64,000 nucleotides of DNA, from positions 7,626,001 through 7,690,000 of the forward strand of contig NZ_CP160453.1 of the NCBI RefSeq assembly GCF_040744945.1, written 5' to 3'. This document shows, piece after piece, positions 18,766 through 26,634 of the stretch. Source of the DNA: Saccharothrix sp. HUAS TT1 (GTDB taxonomy: Bacteria > Actinomycetota > Actinomycetes > Mycobacteriales > Pseudonocardiaceae). The notes beneath the pieces were generated by a model that was not told the origin of the DNA, did not search any database, and saw nothing but the letters and a program-made list of their open reading frames with translations. The translations under genes were made by a program, and so were the position numbers. Positions within the stretch are counted from its first letter, which is position 1; each line of letters begins with the position of its first letter.

Positions 18766-19314
18766 TTACAGGTACGAGCGCTGGCCCCACGGCATCGCCG
18801 CGGCGAGCTGCGCCCGCCTGCCGATGTCGAGCTTGCGGTAGATGCGGGTGATGTGGAGCTCGACGGCCCGGGTCGACACCGAGAAGTGCTCGGCGATCTG
18901 CCGGTTCGTCATCCCCTCCAACATCATCAGCGCGATCCGGTGCTCGTGCGGCGTCAACGGCTCGCGCGAGCGCGCCTCGGCGCTCTGCCCGTCGCGCGGC
19001 CGGACGATGCCCGGCACGCGCTCACCTTCCGGCACACCCAGCAGCACGTGCCACTGGCGTATGCGCACCTCCGCGATCGACTGCGATCGCACGTACGGGT
19101 CACCGCGCACCAGGTCCCGGGCCGCGGCGTCATCGGGCACCTGAACGATGAGCAGCACACCGGAACCGTCGGCCCAGGGGCCGGTCCCGACGAGCACGCC
19201 CTGCTCGGCCAGCGGACGCCAATATTCCCGGTGCGCGAGATGAATGGATCTCCGCACCTGGCGCGCATCACGAAATGTCAACTCAACGGCGAAAGCCACT
19301 GGACTGATCCCCAT
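18766..19314 (-). CDS. YciI-like domain fused to LuxR HTH
   Basis: A 182-residue protein with an unusual architecture. Residues 1 to about 95 resemble a YCII (ferredoxin-fold) domain, with HLAHREYWRPLAEQGVLVG, a GPWADGSGVLLIVQVPDD strand and DPYVRSQSIAEVRIRQWHVL. Residues about 118-175 are a LuxR-type HTH, with LTPHEHRIALMMLEGMTNRQ then SVSTRAVELHITRIYRKLDI. It is convergent with the LAL gene. ATG 19314 is followed directly by the YciI text. The leader is relatively AT-rich. I infer that the YciI domain senses a small ligand or mediates dimerisation; it does not look like a phosphorylated receiver. Confidence 0.85.
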   Translation of the reverse strand: MGISPVAFAVELTFRDARQVRRSIHLAHREYWRPLAEQGVLVGTGPWADGSGVLLIVQVPDDAAARDLVRGDPYVRSQSIAEVRIRQWHVLLGVPEGERVPGIVRPRDGQSAEARSREPLTPHEHRIALMMLEGMTNRQIAEHFSVSTRAVELHITRIYRKLDIGRRAQLAAAMPWGQRSYL

Positions 19315-19412
19315 TTCATTCCGCGGCCGACTTTCGCCACATACTCAACTGTGACGTTTATTCAGTGTCAAGTGAGACACATCACAACAGTGATATGGGA
19401 ACCCGATGGCTC

Positions 19413-19880
19413 CTATAGCCGCTTTTCCAACCAGTGCTCCGCATAGCGGTCGTCGCTGAACGCGGGCACCTCACGGTAGCCGTGCCTGGCGTACAGCGCC
19501 CGCGCTTCGACCAGGTCAGTACGGGTGTCGAGGCGAATGGCCGCAACACCAAGTGAGACAGCGGCCTCCTCCACCGCCGCGAGCAGCGCCGCTCCCCCAC
19601 CGGTGCCGCGGGCCGCCGGCGCGACGAACACCCTCTTCAGTTCGGCCGTTCGGGGCGCGACCAGCCGGAAGCCGACGCACCCTCGCACCTCACCGCCCCA
19701 CCGGCCGACGAAGAACCGGGCCAGGTCGTCGGTCGGGTCCTCGGCGATCGCCAGGTCGATCTCCGCCCGGGTGGCCGGCCGGCCGTAGTAGCGGCCGATG
19801 ATGTCGGCCAAGTAGGTGCGGACGATGGCTGCCGCGACCGGGCTGTCAAGGCGTTCGGGCTGAACGGACCAGGAACTCAT
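19413..19880 (-). CDS. GNAT-family N-acetyltransferase
   Basis: A 155-residue GNAT acetyltransferase. Motif A is LKRVFVAPAARGTGGGAALL (acetyl-CoA pyrophosphate loop ARGTGGG), then LGVAAIRLDTRTDLVEARAL and YARHGYREVPAF (motif B). ATG 19880 (MSSWSVQPERL) fits the family length; the frame continues upstream only as antisense of the enoyl-CoA hydratase gene. It is divergent from that gene, with 76 bases between the starts. The substrate is unknown. Confidence 0.88.
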   Translation of the reverse strand: MSSWSVQPERLDSPVAAAIVRTYLADIIGRYYGRPATRAEIDLAIAEDPTDDLARFFVGRWGGEVRGCVGFRLVAPRTAELKRVFVAPAARGTGGGAALLAAVEEAAVSLGVAAIRLDTRTDLVEARALYARHGYREVPAFSDDRYAEHWLEKRL

Positions 19881-19956
19881 TGGCGGATTCTCACCCGCAC
19901 TGGGCCATTCGGACACGCCGTTTTCGCCATTCCGGACGCGTGTAAAGTCCCGGCCC

Positions 19957-20742
19957 GTGGCTGAGCAACAGGTGCGCCTCGAGCGGGACGCGGTCGGGTT
20001 GGCCGTGCTCACCGTCGACGCTCCCCCGTTGAACCTCTTCACCGCCGAGCTGCAGGACCTGCTGGAGGCGGCGGTCGAGGACCTGGAGGACAGACCGGCG
20101 CGGGCCCTGCTGGTCCGCTTCGAGGGCAAGGTGGTCAGCGGCGGGGTCGACGTGGGGCTGTTCGCCGCGCAGAAGACGCCCGCGCAGGCCAAGGCGCTGT
20201 TCGACCAGATGCTGGAGCTGCCCGAGCGGCTGGCCGCGCTGCCGTTCCCGACCGTGTTCGCCGCCCACGGGCTGTGCCTGACCTGGGCGTTCGAGGTGGC
20301 GGTCGCGTGCGACATCGTGCTGGCGGCGCGGCGGGCGACGTTCGGCCTGGTGGAGAAGGTCGTCGGGCTGACCCCGACCATGGGCGGCACGCAGCGGCTG
20401 GCCGCGCGGGCGGGCGTGGGCCGGGCCAAGGAGCTCGTGATGACCGGCGAGCGCTACGACGCGGCCACCCTGGAGCGGTGGGGCGTGGTGAACCGGGTGC
20501 TGCCGGACGAGGGCTTCGACGACGCGGCGCTGGAGTTCACGCTCGCGCTGGCGGCCGGGCCGACGGTGGCGCACGCGGCGACCAAGCGGGTGCTGGCGCA
20601 CTACGAGAGCGGCGGCGTGGCCGAGGCGAACGCGCACATCACCACGATCGCCGCCGGGCTGTTCGAGACCGAGGACCTGCGCGGCGCGGTGAAGTCGTTC
20701 CTGACCGACGGGCCGGGCCGGGCGACGTTCAGCGGTCGCTGA
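19957..20742 (+). CDS. Enoyl-CoA hydratase/isomerase family protein
   Basis: A 261-residue crotonase-fold protein starting with GTG 19957. It has the first oxyanion-hole region LLVRFEGKVVSGGVDVGLFA, the second CDIVLAARRATFGLVEKVVG and the following TMGGTQRLAARAGVGRAKEL, typical of the family. Crotonase members hydrate or isomerise CoA thioesters. The glycine-rich GGG stretch usual before the second motif is replaced by HGLCLTWAFEVA, so the exact reaction is uncertain. It ends four bases before the stop of the convergent kinase gene. Confidence 0.88.
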   Translation: MAEQQVRLERDAVGLAVLTVDAPPLNLFTAELQDLLEAAVEDLEDRPARALLVRFEGKVVSGGVDVGLFAAQKTPAQAKALFDQMLELPERLAALPFPTVFAAHGLCLTWAFEVAVACDIVLAARRATFGLVEKVVGLTPTMGGTQRLAARAGVGRAKELVMTGERYDAATLERWGVVNRVLPDEGFDDAALEFTLALAAGPTVAHAATKRVLAHYESGGVAEANAHITTIAAGLFETEDLRGAVKSFLTDGPGRATFSGR

Positions 20743-20746
20743 CCGC

Positions 20747-22309
20747 TCAGCGCGGGTCGTAGGCGGCGGAGCCGTACCAGGCGAGGGCGGAGCGCAGCTC
20801 GACCACGTCGCGGTCGCGGCGCTTGCGGTAGCGCTCGTGCGAGATCGGGTAGACGCGCAGGCCGCCCTTGTGCTGGGTGAAGCTGCCGCGGCCCAGGGTC
20901 TTCGGCGGCTTGGCCGCGCCGACGAGCCACACCACGAGCCACGGGCGGGCGTGGTGCGCCTCGACCTTGACCCGGGCGATCGCGTACCACGGCAGGCGGC
21001 TCGACTCGGCGCCGTTGGACAGCGTGATGCCGTCCGGGCCGACGTCGAGGGTGAGCACCGGGCGGGCGACCCCGATGAGCAGCCGGACCGCGGCCACCGC
21101 GAACGCCAGGAACGCGATGAACGCGGCCAGCCGGACCGCGCCGGGCGCGCCCAGCTGCTGATCGGCCAGCGGGCCGGTGACCAGGGCGGCGAGCACGTTC
21201 GCGCCGGCCCAGCCCAGGCCGACGGCGCGGGAGTTGCGGAACCGGACGCCGGTCGGGCGGATGTCCTTGCGCTGGGGGTCGGCCCGGACGGCCACCGGCG
21301 CGGGCGTGGGTGTGGGAGTGGGCGCAGGTGCGGGTGCGGGTGCGATGCGCGTCGGCGACTTCTTGGGCGGCGGGTCGTCCACCATGACCCTGGTCGGCGG
21401 CTTGGCGGGCAGCTTGCTCAGCTCGGTGTGCCGCTGCTCGACCATCGTGCGCACGCCCGCGGGCAGCCAGGACGGCTCGGCGGACGGCGGGCCGATCAGC
21501 TCCAGCAGCCGGCCGGGCGTCGGCCGGTTCGCCGGTTCCCGGACCAGGAGCGGCACGATCAGCGGCACCAGGCCCGGCGGGACCCGGGACAGGTCCGGCT
21601 CCTGGTGGACCACGCGGTAGACCAGCGCGGACGTCGCGCCCTCGCCGAACGGACCACCGCCGGTGGCGGCGTAGACCAGCACCGAGCCGAGCGCGAACAC
21701 GTCGCTCTGGGTGGTGATCCGCTGACCGACGACCTGCTCCGGCGAGAGGTAGCCGGGGGTGCCGAACACGATGCCCGCCTCGGTCAGCGCCGAGTGCTCC
21801 AGCGCGCGGGCGATGCCGAAGTCGATGACCCGCGGGCCGTCGGCGGCCAGCAGCACGTTGGACGGCTTGAGGTCGCGGTGCACGAGGCCCGCGCCGTGGA
21901 TCGCGACCAGCGCCTCGGACAGCCCGCCCGCGAGGCGGCGCACGGCGCGCTCGGGCAGCGGCCCGTGGTCCTGCACGGCCTGCTGGAGGCTCGGTCCGGG
22001 GATGTACTCGGTGGCCATCCACGGCCGCTCGGCGTCCGGGTCGGCGTCGACCACGGTGGCGGTCCAGAAGCCGCCGACCGCGCGGGCCATCTCCACCTCG
22101 CGGCGGAAGCGCTCGCGGAACTCCGGGTTGTCGGCCAGCTCCGGCCGCGCCACCTTGACCGCGATCGGCCGGCCGCCGCGGGAGCGGGCCAGGTAGACCG
22201 AGCCCATCGCGCCGCGACCGAGGGCGGCGAGCAGCGTGTAGTCGCCGATCCGCGACGGGGCGTTCGGGGGCAGTGGCTGCACGACACCCACACTAGTTGG
22301 GCCGGCCAC
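20747..22309 (-). CDS. Membrane Ser/Thr protein kinase with C-terminal PH-like region
   Basis: A 520-residue Hanks-type kinase. The P-loop is GRGAMGSVYLA, the Lys in IAVKVA is about 52, the catalytic loop HRDLKPSNVLL has Asp146, DFG is at 163-165 and the activation segment ends GYLSPEQ. A Pro/Thr-rich linker leads to two close membrane segments (about 370-425). The C-terminal region of about 95 residues is cytoplasmic and PH-like, with LTLDVGPDGITLSNGAESSR and PWYAIARVKVEAHHARPW. There is no PASTA or other large external sensor. GTG 22309 is the longest start and GTG 22291 is possible. It follows the glycosyltransferase genes by 81 bases and may regulate surface polysaccharide synthesis; that is inference. 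Confidence 0.92.
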   Translation of the reverse strand: MAGPTSVGVVQPLPPNAPSRIGDYTLLAALGRGAMGSVYLARSRGGRPIAVKVARPELADNPEFRERFRREVEMARAVGGFWTATVVDADPDAERPWMATEYIPGPSLQQAVQDHGPLPERAVRRLAGGLSEALVAIHGAGLVHRDLKPSNVLLAADGPRVIDFGIARALEHSALTEAGIVFGTPGYLSPEQVVGQRITTQSDVFALGSVLVYAATGGGPFGEGATSALVYRVVHQEPDLSRVPPGLVPLIVPLLVREPANRPTPGRLLELIGPPSAEPSWLPAGVRTMVEQRHTELSKLPAKPPTRVMVDDPPPKKSPTRIAPAPAPAPTPTPTPAPVAVRADPQRKDIRPTGVRFRNSRAVGLGWAGANVLAALVTGPLADQQLGAPGAVRLAAFIAFLAFAVAAVRLLIGVARPVLTLDVGPDGITLSNGAESSRLPWYAIARVKVEAHHARPWLVVWLVGAAKPPKTLGRGSFTQHKGGLRVYPISHERYRKRRDRDVVELRSALAWYGSAAYDPR

Positions 22310-22390
22310 CCCGCTCGGGTCGGACGGCGGGGTTCGCGGCGCAGACCACAGCGACGCAACCTCGGCGGCGGTCGCGGATTCGAGGGCTCC

Positions 22391-24448
22391 TCAGGACCGG
22401 CGCGCGGTGGTCAGGGCCAGCAGCGTCCGGGTTCGGGCCTGCCACGAGTGGGGTTCCACAGAGGCGCGGAGGGCGCCGGCGGGCAGCAGGGGGCCGTCGG
22501 CGAGGGTGGCGCGGACGGCGTCGACGAAGGCGGCGTGGCTGGTCGCCGCGCGGACCCGGTCGGTGTAGCCGGCCAGCTCGGCGAAGTCGGTGCTGACCAC
22601 CGGGAGGCCCAGCGCCAGGTACTCCTTCAGCTTGATCGGGTTGGACCGCTTGATCCAGTCGTTGTCCTGCCAGGGCATGATCGCCACGTCGAACGCCGAG
22701 CCGTAGGCCGGGATCAGGTCGTAGGGGCGGAAGCCCAGCCAGTGCACGTTGGGGTGCTTGTCGAAGCGCTCCATCGGGTGGGTGGCGTCGCCGATCAGCA
22801 CCAGGGACGCCTCGGGCAGCTCGACGGCGACGCGTTCGAGCAGGTCGAAGTCGACCACGAAGTCGTCCAGCGCGCCGAAGAAGCCGATCCGGGGGCCGGG
22901 GATCGAGCGGACGTCGTCCGGCCACCGGTGCTCCGGCCGCGCGGTGAAGTGGTCGACGTCCACGCCGTGGTCGAGGAAGTGGGCCCGCGCGCCGGTGCGC
23001 GGCAGCTCCTCGTCCATCAGGGCGTGGCTGACGTAGACGACGTGGTCGGCGTTGGCCAGCAGCCGGTTCTCCAACGCCTCGATGGACGCGCGGTCGGCCT
23101 CGGGGAAGTCCGAGTGCCGGTCCGAGCGGTTGAACACCAGGCTCCGCCGGCGCATCGGCGCGACCACGTCCCACGCGGTCGGGATCGTCACCATGATCAC
23201 CGGGGTGCGCAGCCCGAGGAACAGCGCCACCAGCCGGACCTGGGCGCGGACCAGCACGGCGTTGACCCGGCGCAGCAGCGGCGAGCCGTAGAACGGCAGC
23301 GGCAGCGGCGACATCACGTAGAAGTCGGGCATCGGCCGGCGGACGAACTTCGCCACGCTGCGCAGCTTGCGCAGGATGCGCCGGGCGACGTGCGTGCTGT
23401 TGCCGCGGGTGGGCATCCGCATGCCGATGCTGTTGACCACGAGCACCCGGCGGTGCGCGGCCATCGACCGCATCAGCTGGAAGTCCGAGTGCGCCCGGTT
23501 GTGGTACCACCAGTCCTGGGCGGAGAAGCACACCCAGCCCGGCTCGTCGTCCCGGTCCGCGCCGGGGCGGGCGGGCCAGCGCCGCCAGCGCAGCAGGTCG
23601 CCGACGGCCCGGCGGTGCTTGGCCCCGCGCGGCGCGCGCAGCAGCTCGTTCAGCAGCACCGCCCACCACATGGCGAACGCGGCCGCCCGGCCGCCGCGCT
23701 CGCGGACCATCCGCACCCGGTTCGTGGTGGCCATCGACCACAGCACCGCCGACGTCGACTGCTCGCCGCCGATGTGCACGGCCCGCGCCCGCGGCTCGTA
23801 GCGGACGGCGTGGCCGCGCCGACCCACGCGCAGCATGTACTCGGTCTCCTCGGAGTACAGGAAGTACCGCTCCTCCAGCACGCCGGCCGCTTCGCGCGCC
23901 TCGCGGGAGATCAGCCACGCCGCGCCGGTCGCCCAGTCCGCCGTGCCCGCCGTCTCGTAGCGCAGCGGGTCGACCACCAGTTCGCCGAGCGCGGCGAACC
24001 GGCCCGCGCGGTTGCCGCCGAGCAGCGCTTCGCCCAGTGCCCGCAACGGGTTCGGCGCGCGCCGCAGCGACGGCTGCGGCGCGCCGTCGGCGCCGGTCAG
24101 CCGGGGCACCGCGACACCGGCGCCGGGCAGCGCCAGCGCGGCGCGCAGCAGCGAGACAGCGTCGGGGTCGAGCCGGACGTCCGGGTTGAGCACCAGCACG
24201 TCGCAGTCCGGGGCGGCGGCGAACCCGGCGTTGACGCCCGCCGCGAAGCCGTCGTTGGTCGGGCGGGCCACGATCCGGGCGTCCGGGGCCACCCTGGCGA
24301 CGATCGCCAGCGTGTCGTCGGTGGAGGCGTTGTCCACCACCACGACCCGGCTGTCCGGGATGGACCGCAGCGCGACGGCGACGGACTTGAGGCAGTCCTC
24401 GACCACGTCGGCGCTGTGGTAGGTCACGATGACGACGGCAAGCGGCAC
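22391..24448 (-). CDS. Two-domain glycosyltransferase (GT2 + GT-B fusion)
   Basis: A 685-residue fusion. Residues 1 to about 290 are a WbbL/rhamnosyltransferase-like GT2 domain: VVIVTYHSADVVEDCLKSVA, then VVVVDNASTDDTL, VLNPDVRLD as the nucleotide-binding acid motif, and WATGAAWLISREA. Residues about 330-685 are a GT-B type domain: ARAHFLDHGVDVDHFTARPE, IGFFGALDDFVVDFDLLERV, IMPWQDNDWIKRSNPIKLKE and YLALGLPVVSTDFAELAGY. The start is GTG 24448 with GGGGAG upstream, two bases after the stop of the WecG-like gene. One polypeptide could therefore add two sugars, or one domain could extend what the other started. Confidence 0.9.
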   Translation of the reverse strand: MPLAVVIVTYHSADVVEDCLKSVAVALRSIPDSRVVVVDNASTDDTLAIVARVAPDARIVARPTNDGFAAGVNAGFAAAPDCDVLVLNPDVRLDPDAVSLLRAALALPGAGVAVPRLTGADGAPQPSLRRAPNPLRALGEALLGGNRAGRFAALGELVVDPLRYETAGTADWATGAAWLISREAREAAGVLEERYFLYSEETEYMLRVGRRGHAVRYEPRARAVHIGGEQSTSAVLWSMATTNRVRMVRERGGRAAAFAMWWAVLLNELLRAPRGAKHRRAVGDLLRWRRWPARPGADRDDEPGWVCFSAQDWWYHNRAHSDFQLMRSMAAHRRVLVVNSIGMRMPTRGNSTHVARRILRKLRSVAKFVRRPMPDFYVMSPLPLPFYGSPLLRRVNAVLVRAQVRLVALFLGLRTPVIMVTIPTAWDVVAPMRRRSLVFNRSDRHSDFPEADRASIEALENRLLANADHVVYVSHALMDEELPRTGARAHFLDHGVDVDHFTARPEHRWPDDVRSIPGPRIGFFGALDDFVVDFDLLERVAVELPEASLVLIGDATHPMERFDKHPNVHWLGFRPYDLIPAYGSAFDVAIMPWQDNDWIKRSNPIKLKEYLALGLPVVSTDFAELAGYTDRVRAATSHAAFVDAVRATLADGPLLPAGALRASVEPHSWQARTRTLLALTTARRS

Positions 24449-24450
24449 TT

Positions 24451-25260
24451 CTACTCCCCGGTCTGGTTGCCGACGCCGTCGGCGGTCGGGCGGCGGAACC
24501 GGGTGCGCAGCGCGCCCCCGAGCAGTCGGAACGCGAACGGCAGGTCGTCGCGCAGGTAGCGCTTGGCCAGTCGGCGCGGTTCGAGCGCGAGGCGGTGCAG
24601 CCACTCGGCGCCCAGCTTCTGCACCACGCCGGAGGCGCGCTTGAACTCGCCCGCGGCCATCGGGATGCCGGCGCCGCAGCCGAGGAACCAGGTCTGCGGC
24701 AGTTCCGCGCGCAGCAGCCGGATCAGCCGCTCCTGCTTGGGGAAGCCGAGGCCGACCAGGACCAGGTCCGGCTTGGCCTCCACCACCCTGGCCACGGTCT
24801 CGGCGGTCGCGTCGGCGGAGGCGTCGAACCCGAACGGCGGCGAGTCCGTGCCCGCGACCCGCAGGCCGGGGTAGGTGTCGGACAGCACCCCGGCGGCCTT
24901 CTCCGGCACGCCCGGGTCGCCGCCGAGCAGGTAGACCGAGCGGTCCTCGCGCGCCGCCGCGGCGGCGAGGGTGAACACCAGCGACGAGCCGGTGACCCGT
25001 TCGGGGACCGGGACGCCCGCGAGCCGACCCGCCCAGACGACCGGCATCCCGTCGGCGACGACCAGTTCGGACTCGGCGATCAGCGCGGCGAGGCCGGGGT
25101 CGCGGGTCGCGGCGCGGACGATGTCCACGTTGGCCGTGACGATCGCACCGCCCTCGCCCCGGCGCCACGCCCGGGTGACGTGGTCGGCGACGCCGGACTC
25201 GCGGACGGCTTGCACGTCGACAGCGCCCACGCGGACGCGGGCCAACGGGATCTCGGGCAT
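24451..25260 (-). CDS. WecG/TagA/CpsF-family glycosyltransferase
   Basis: A 269-residue GT26-type enzyme that adds a sugar to an undecaprenyl-diphosphate-linked intermediate in surface polymer synthesis. Family blocks are visible: IVTANVDIV near residue 41, LVVADGMPVVWAGRL, VYLLGGDPGVPEKAAGVL, LVLVGLGFPKQERLIR and WFLGCGAGIPMAAGEFKR. ATG 25260 is the start; no strong ribosome site is seen. It is the first gene of a minus-strand group with the fused glycosyltransferase and possibly the kinase. A GTAAC-type operator cluster lies 31-64 bases upstream, shared with the divergent MFS gene. Confidence 0.93.
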   Translation of the reverse strand: MPEIPLARVRVGAVDVQAVRESGVADHVTRAWRRGEGGAIVTANVDIVRAATRDPGLAALIAESELVVADGMPVVWAGRLAGVPVPERVTGSSLVFTLAAAAAREDRSVYLLGGDPGVPEKAAGVLSDTYPGLRVAGTDSPPFGFDASADATAETVARVVEAKPDLVLVGLGFPKQERLIRLLRAELPQTWFLGCGAGIPMAAGEFKRASGVVQKLGAEWLHRLALEPRRLAKRYLRDDLPFAFRLLGGALRTRFRRPTADGVGNQTGE

Positions 25261-25290
25261 ACCCGCGTCATCGAGTTCGGAGTGGTCCCC

Positions 25291-25324
25291 GTTACGAGGT
25301 AACCCGTAAGTGGTAACGGTTACC
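25291..25324. promoter_or_regulatory. GTAAC/GTTAC palindrome cluster in divergent promoter
   Basis: GTTAC (25291-25295) with GTAAC (25299-25303) makes one inverted repeat. GGTAAC-G-GTTACC (25312-25324) makes a second, larger one. Both lie between the WecG-like gene (starts 25260, minus) and the MFS gene (starts 25329, plus). The second palindrome ends only four bases before the GTG start at 25329, which suits a repressor site. An alternative start, ATG 25347, would place it in the 5' leader. Confidence 0.55.
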
Positions 25325-25328
25325 CCGT

Positions 25329-26579
25329 GTGACCGATATCGGGGGCATGTACGTAGCGTCCGTCCGGCCCGGCGAGCGGGTCCGGGGCAAGGTCCCCGGC
25401 ACGGTGGTCGCGCTGGGCGCGGTGAGCCTGCTGACCGACGTGTCGGCCGAGATGGTCACCGCGTTCATGCCGGTCTACCTGCTGTTCACGCTCAACATGG
25501 GCTACGCGCAGTTCGGCGTGCTGGACGGGCTGTACACCGGGGCGACGGCGGTGCTGCGACTGGTCGGCGGGCACGTCTCGGACCGGACGCGCCGGCACAA
25601 GGCGGTGGCCGCGGTCGGTTACGGGCTGTCGGCGGTGACCAAGCTCATCTTCCCGGTGGTCGGCGCGTCGGCGTTCGGCATCGGCGCGGCCATGGCGGCC
25701 GACCGCGCGGGAAAGGGCCTGCGCACCGCGCCGCGCGACGCGCTGATCTCGCTGGCCACGCCGCCGGACCGGCTGGGCGCGGCGTTCGGGGTGCACCGCG
25801 GCATGGACACGGTGGGCGCGCTGCTCGGGCCGCTGGTGACGTTCCTGCTGCTGTACAACATCGGCACGGTCGCCGGTCCGGTGTTCGTGGTCAGCGCGTG
25901 CTTCGCGGCGGTGGGGCTGATCGTGCTGGTGGCGTTCGTGCGGGAGAACCGCGGGCCGGCGCCTGCCGGGCCGCGCCCGTCGGTGAAGGCGGGGTTGGCG
26001 CTGCTGCGGGAGGCCGGCTACCGGCGGTTGGCCGTGGGCGCGGCGGTGCTGGGGCTGGCGACGCTGTCGGACGCGTTCGTGTTCATCCTGGTGCAGAAGG
26101 CGACCGACGCGCCGCTGCACCTGCTGCCGCTGCTGCCGCTGGGCACGGCGCTGGTGTTCCTGGTGGGCGCCGCGCCGGTGGGTCGGCTGGCCGACCGGGT
26201 CGGCCGGTGGCCGGTGTTCCTGGGCGGGCACGTGGTGCTGCTCGGGGTGTACGTGCTGCTGCTCGCGCCCGGGACGGGGTACGTCGGCGTCGGGGCCGCG
26301 CTGCTGCTGCACGGCTTGTTCTACGCCGCGACGGACGGCGTGCTGTCCGCGCGGGTGAGCGCCCTCGTGCCGGAGTCGCTGCGGGCGTCCGGGCTGGCGG
26401 TGGTGCAGACGGGGCAGGCGTTGGCGCGGCTGGTGTCGTCGGTGGCGTTCGGCCTGCTGCTCCAGTTCGCCGCCTTCGGCACGGCGGTGACCGCGGCGAT
26501 CGGGTCGCTGGTGGTCGCGGTCGCGGTGGCCTGGTGGCTCAACGGCCGCGGCGCCCCCGGCGAGCTCCCCCCGCGTTGA
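25329..26579 (+). CDS. MFS transporter
   Basis: A 416-residue major-facilitator protein with about twelve membrane segments. The family loop between TM2 and TM3 is visible as GGHVSDRTRRHKAVAAVGYG, and its counterpart in the second half is GRLADRVGRWPVFLGGHVVL. A RAGKGLRTAPRDALISLATP motif follows TM4, characteristic of a group of actinobacterial MFS efflux proteins. The start is GTG 25329 or ATG 25347. It is convergent with the YVTN gene and separated from it by a strong hairpin. The substrate is unknown; its position suggests a link with the polysaccharide locus, but that is not shown. Confidence 0.9.
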   Translation: MTDIGGMYVASVRPGERVRGKVPGTVVALGAVSLLTDVSAEMVTAFMPVYLLFTLNMGYAQFGVLDGLYTGATAVLRLVGGHVSDRTRRHKAVAAVGYGLSAVTKLIFPVVGASAFGIGAAMAADRAGKGLRTAPRDALISLATPPDRLGAAFGVHRGMDTVGALLGPLVTFLLLYNIGTVAGPVFVVSACFAAVGLIVLVAFVRENRGPAPAGPRPSVKAGLALLREAGYRRLAVGAAVLGLATLSDAFVFILVQKATDAPLHLLPLLPLGTALVFLVGAAPVGRLADRVGRWPVFLGGHVVLLGVYVLLLAPGTGYVGVGAALLLHGLFYAATDGVLSARVSALVPESLRASGLAVVQTGQALARLVSSVAFGLLLQFAAFGTAVTAAIGSLVVAVAVAWWLNGRGAPGELPPR

Positions 26580-26587
26580 CGACCGAG

Positions 26588-26628
26588 CCGGACGGCCCGT
26601 GCGGTGTGGCCGCGCACGGGCCGTCCGG
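26588..26628. terminator. 16-bp stem hairpin between MFS and YVTN genes
   Basis: CCGGACGGCCCGTGCG (26588-26603) pairs exactly with CGCACGGGCCGTCCGG (26613-26628) across a nine-base loop. It lies between two convergent stops and probably ends both transcripts. Confidence 0.85.
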
Positions 26629-26634
26629 CGGTGG

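Noticed and set aside
15891..20742. LAL regulator, YciI-LuxR, GNAT and crotonase considered as a natural-product cluster
   Set aside because: No core biosynthetic enzyme (PKS, NRPS, terpene, RiPP) is present in or near the interval.
20837..24559. 1240-codon plus-strand open frame
   Set aside because: It is antisense to the kinase and glycosyltransferase genes, reads as His/Arg/Gly-rich text with no family resemblance, and is a by-product of high GC.
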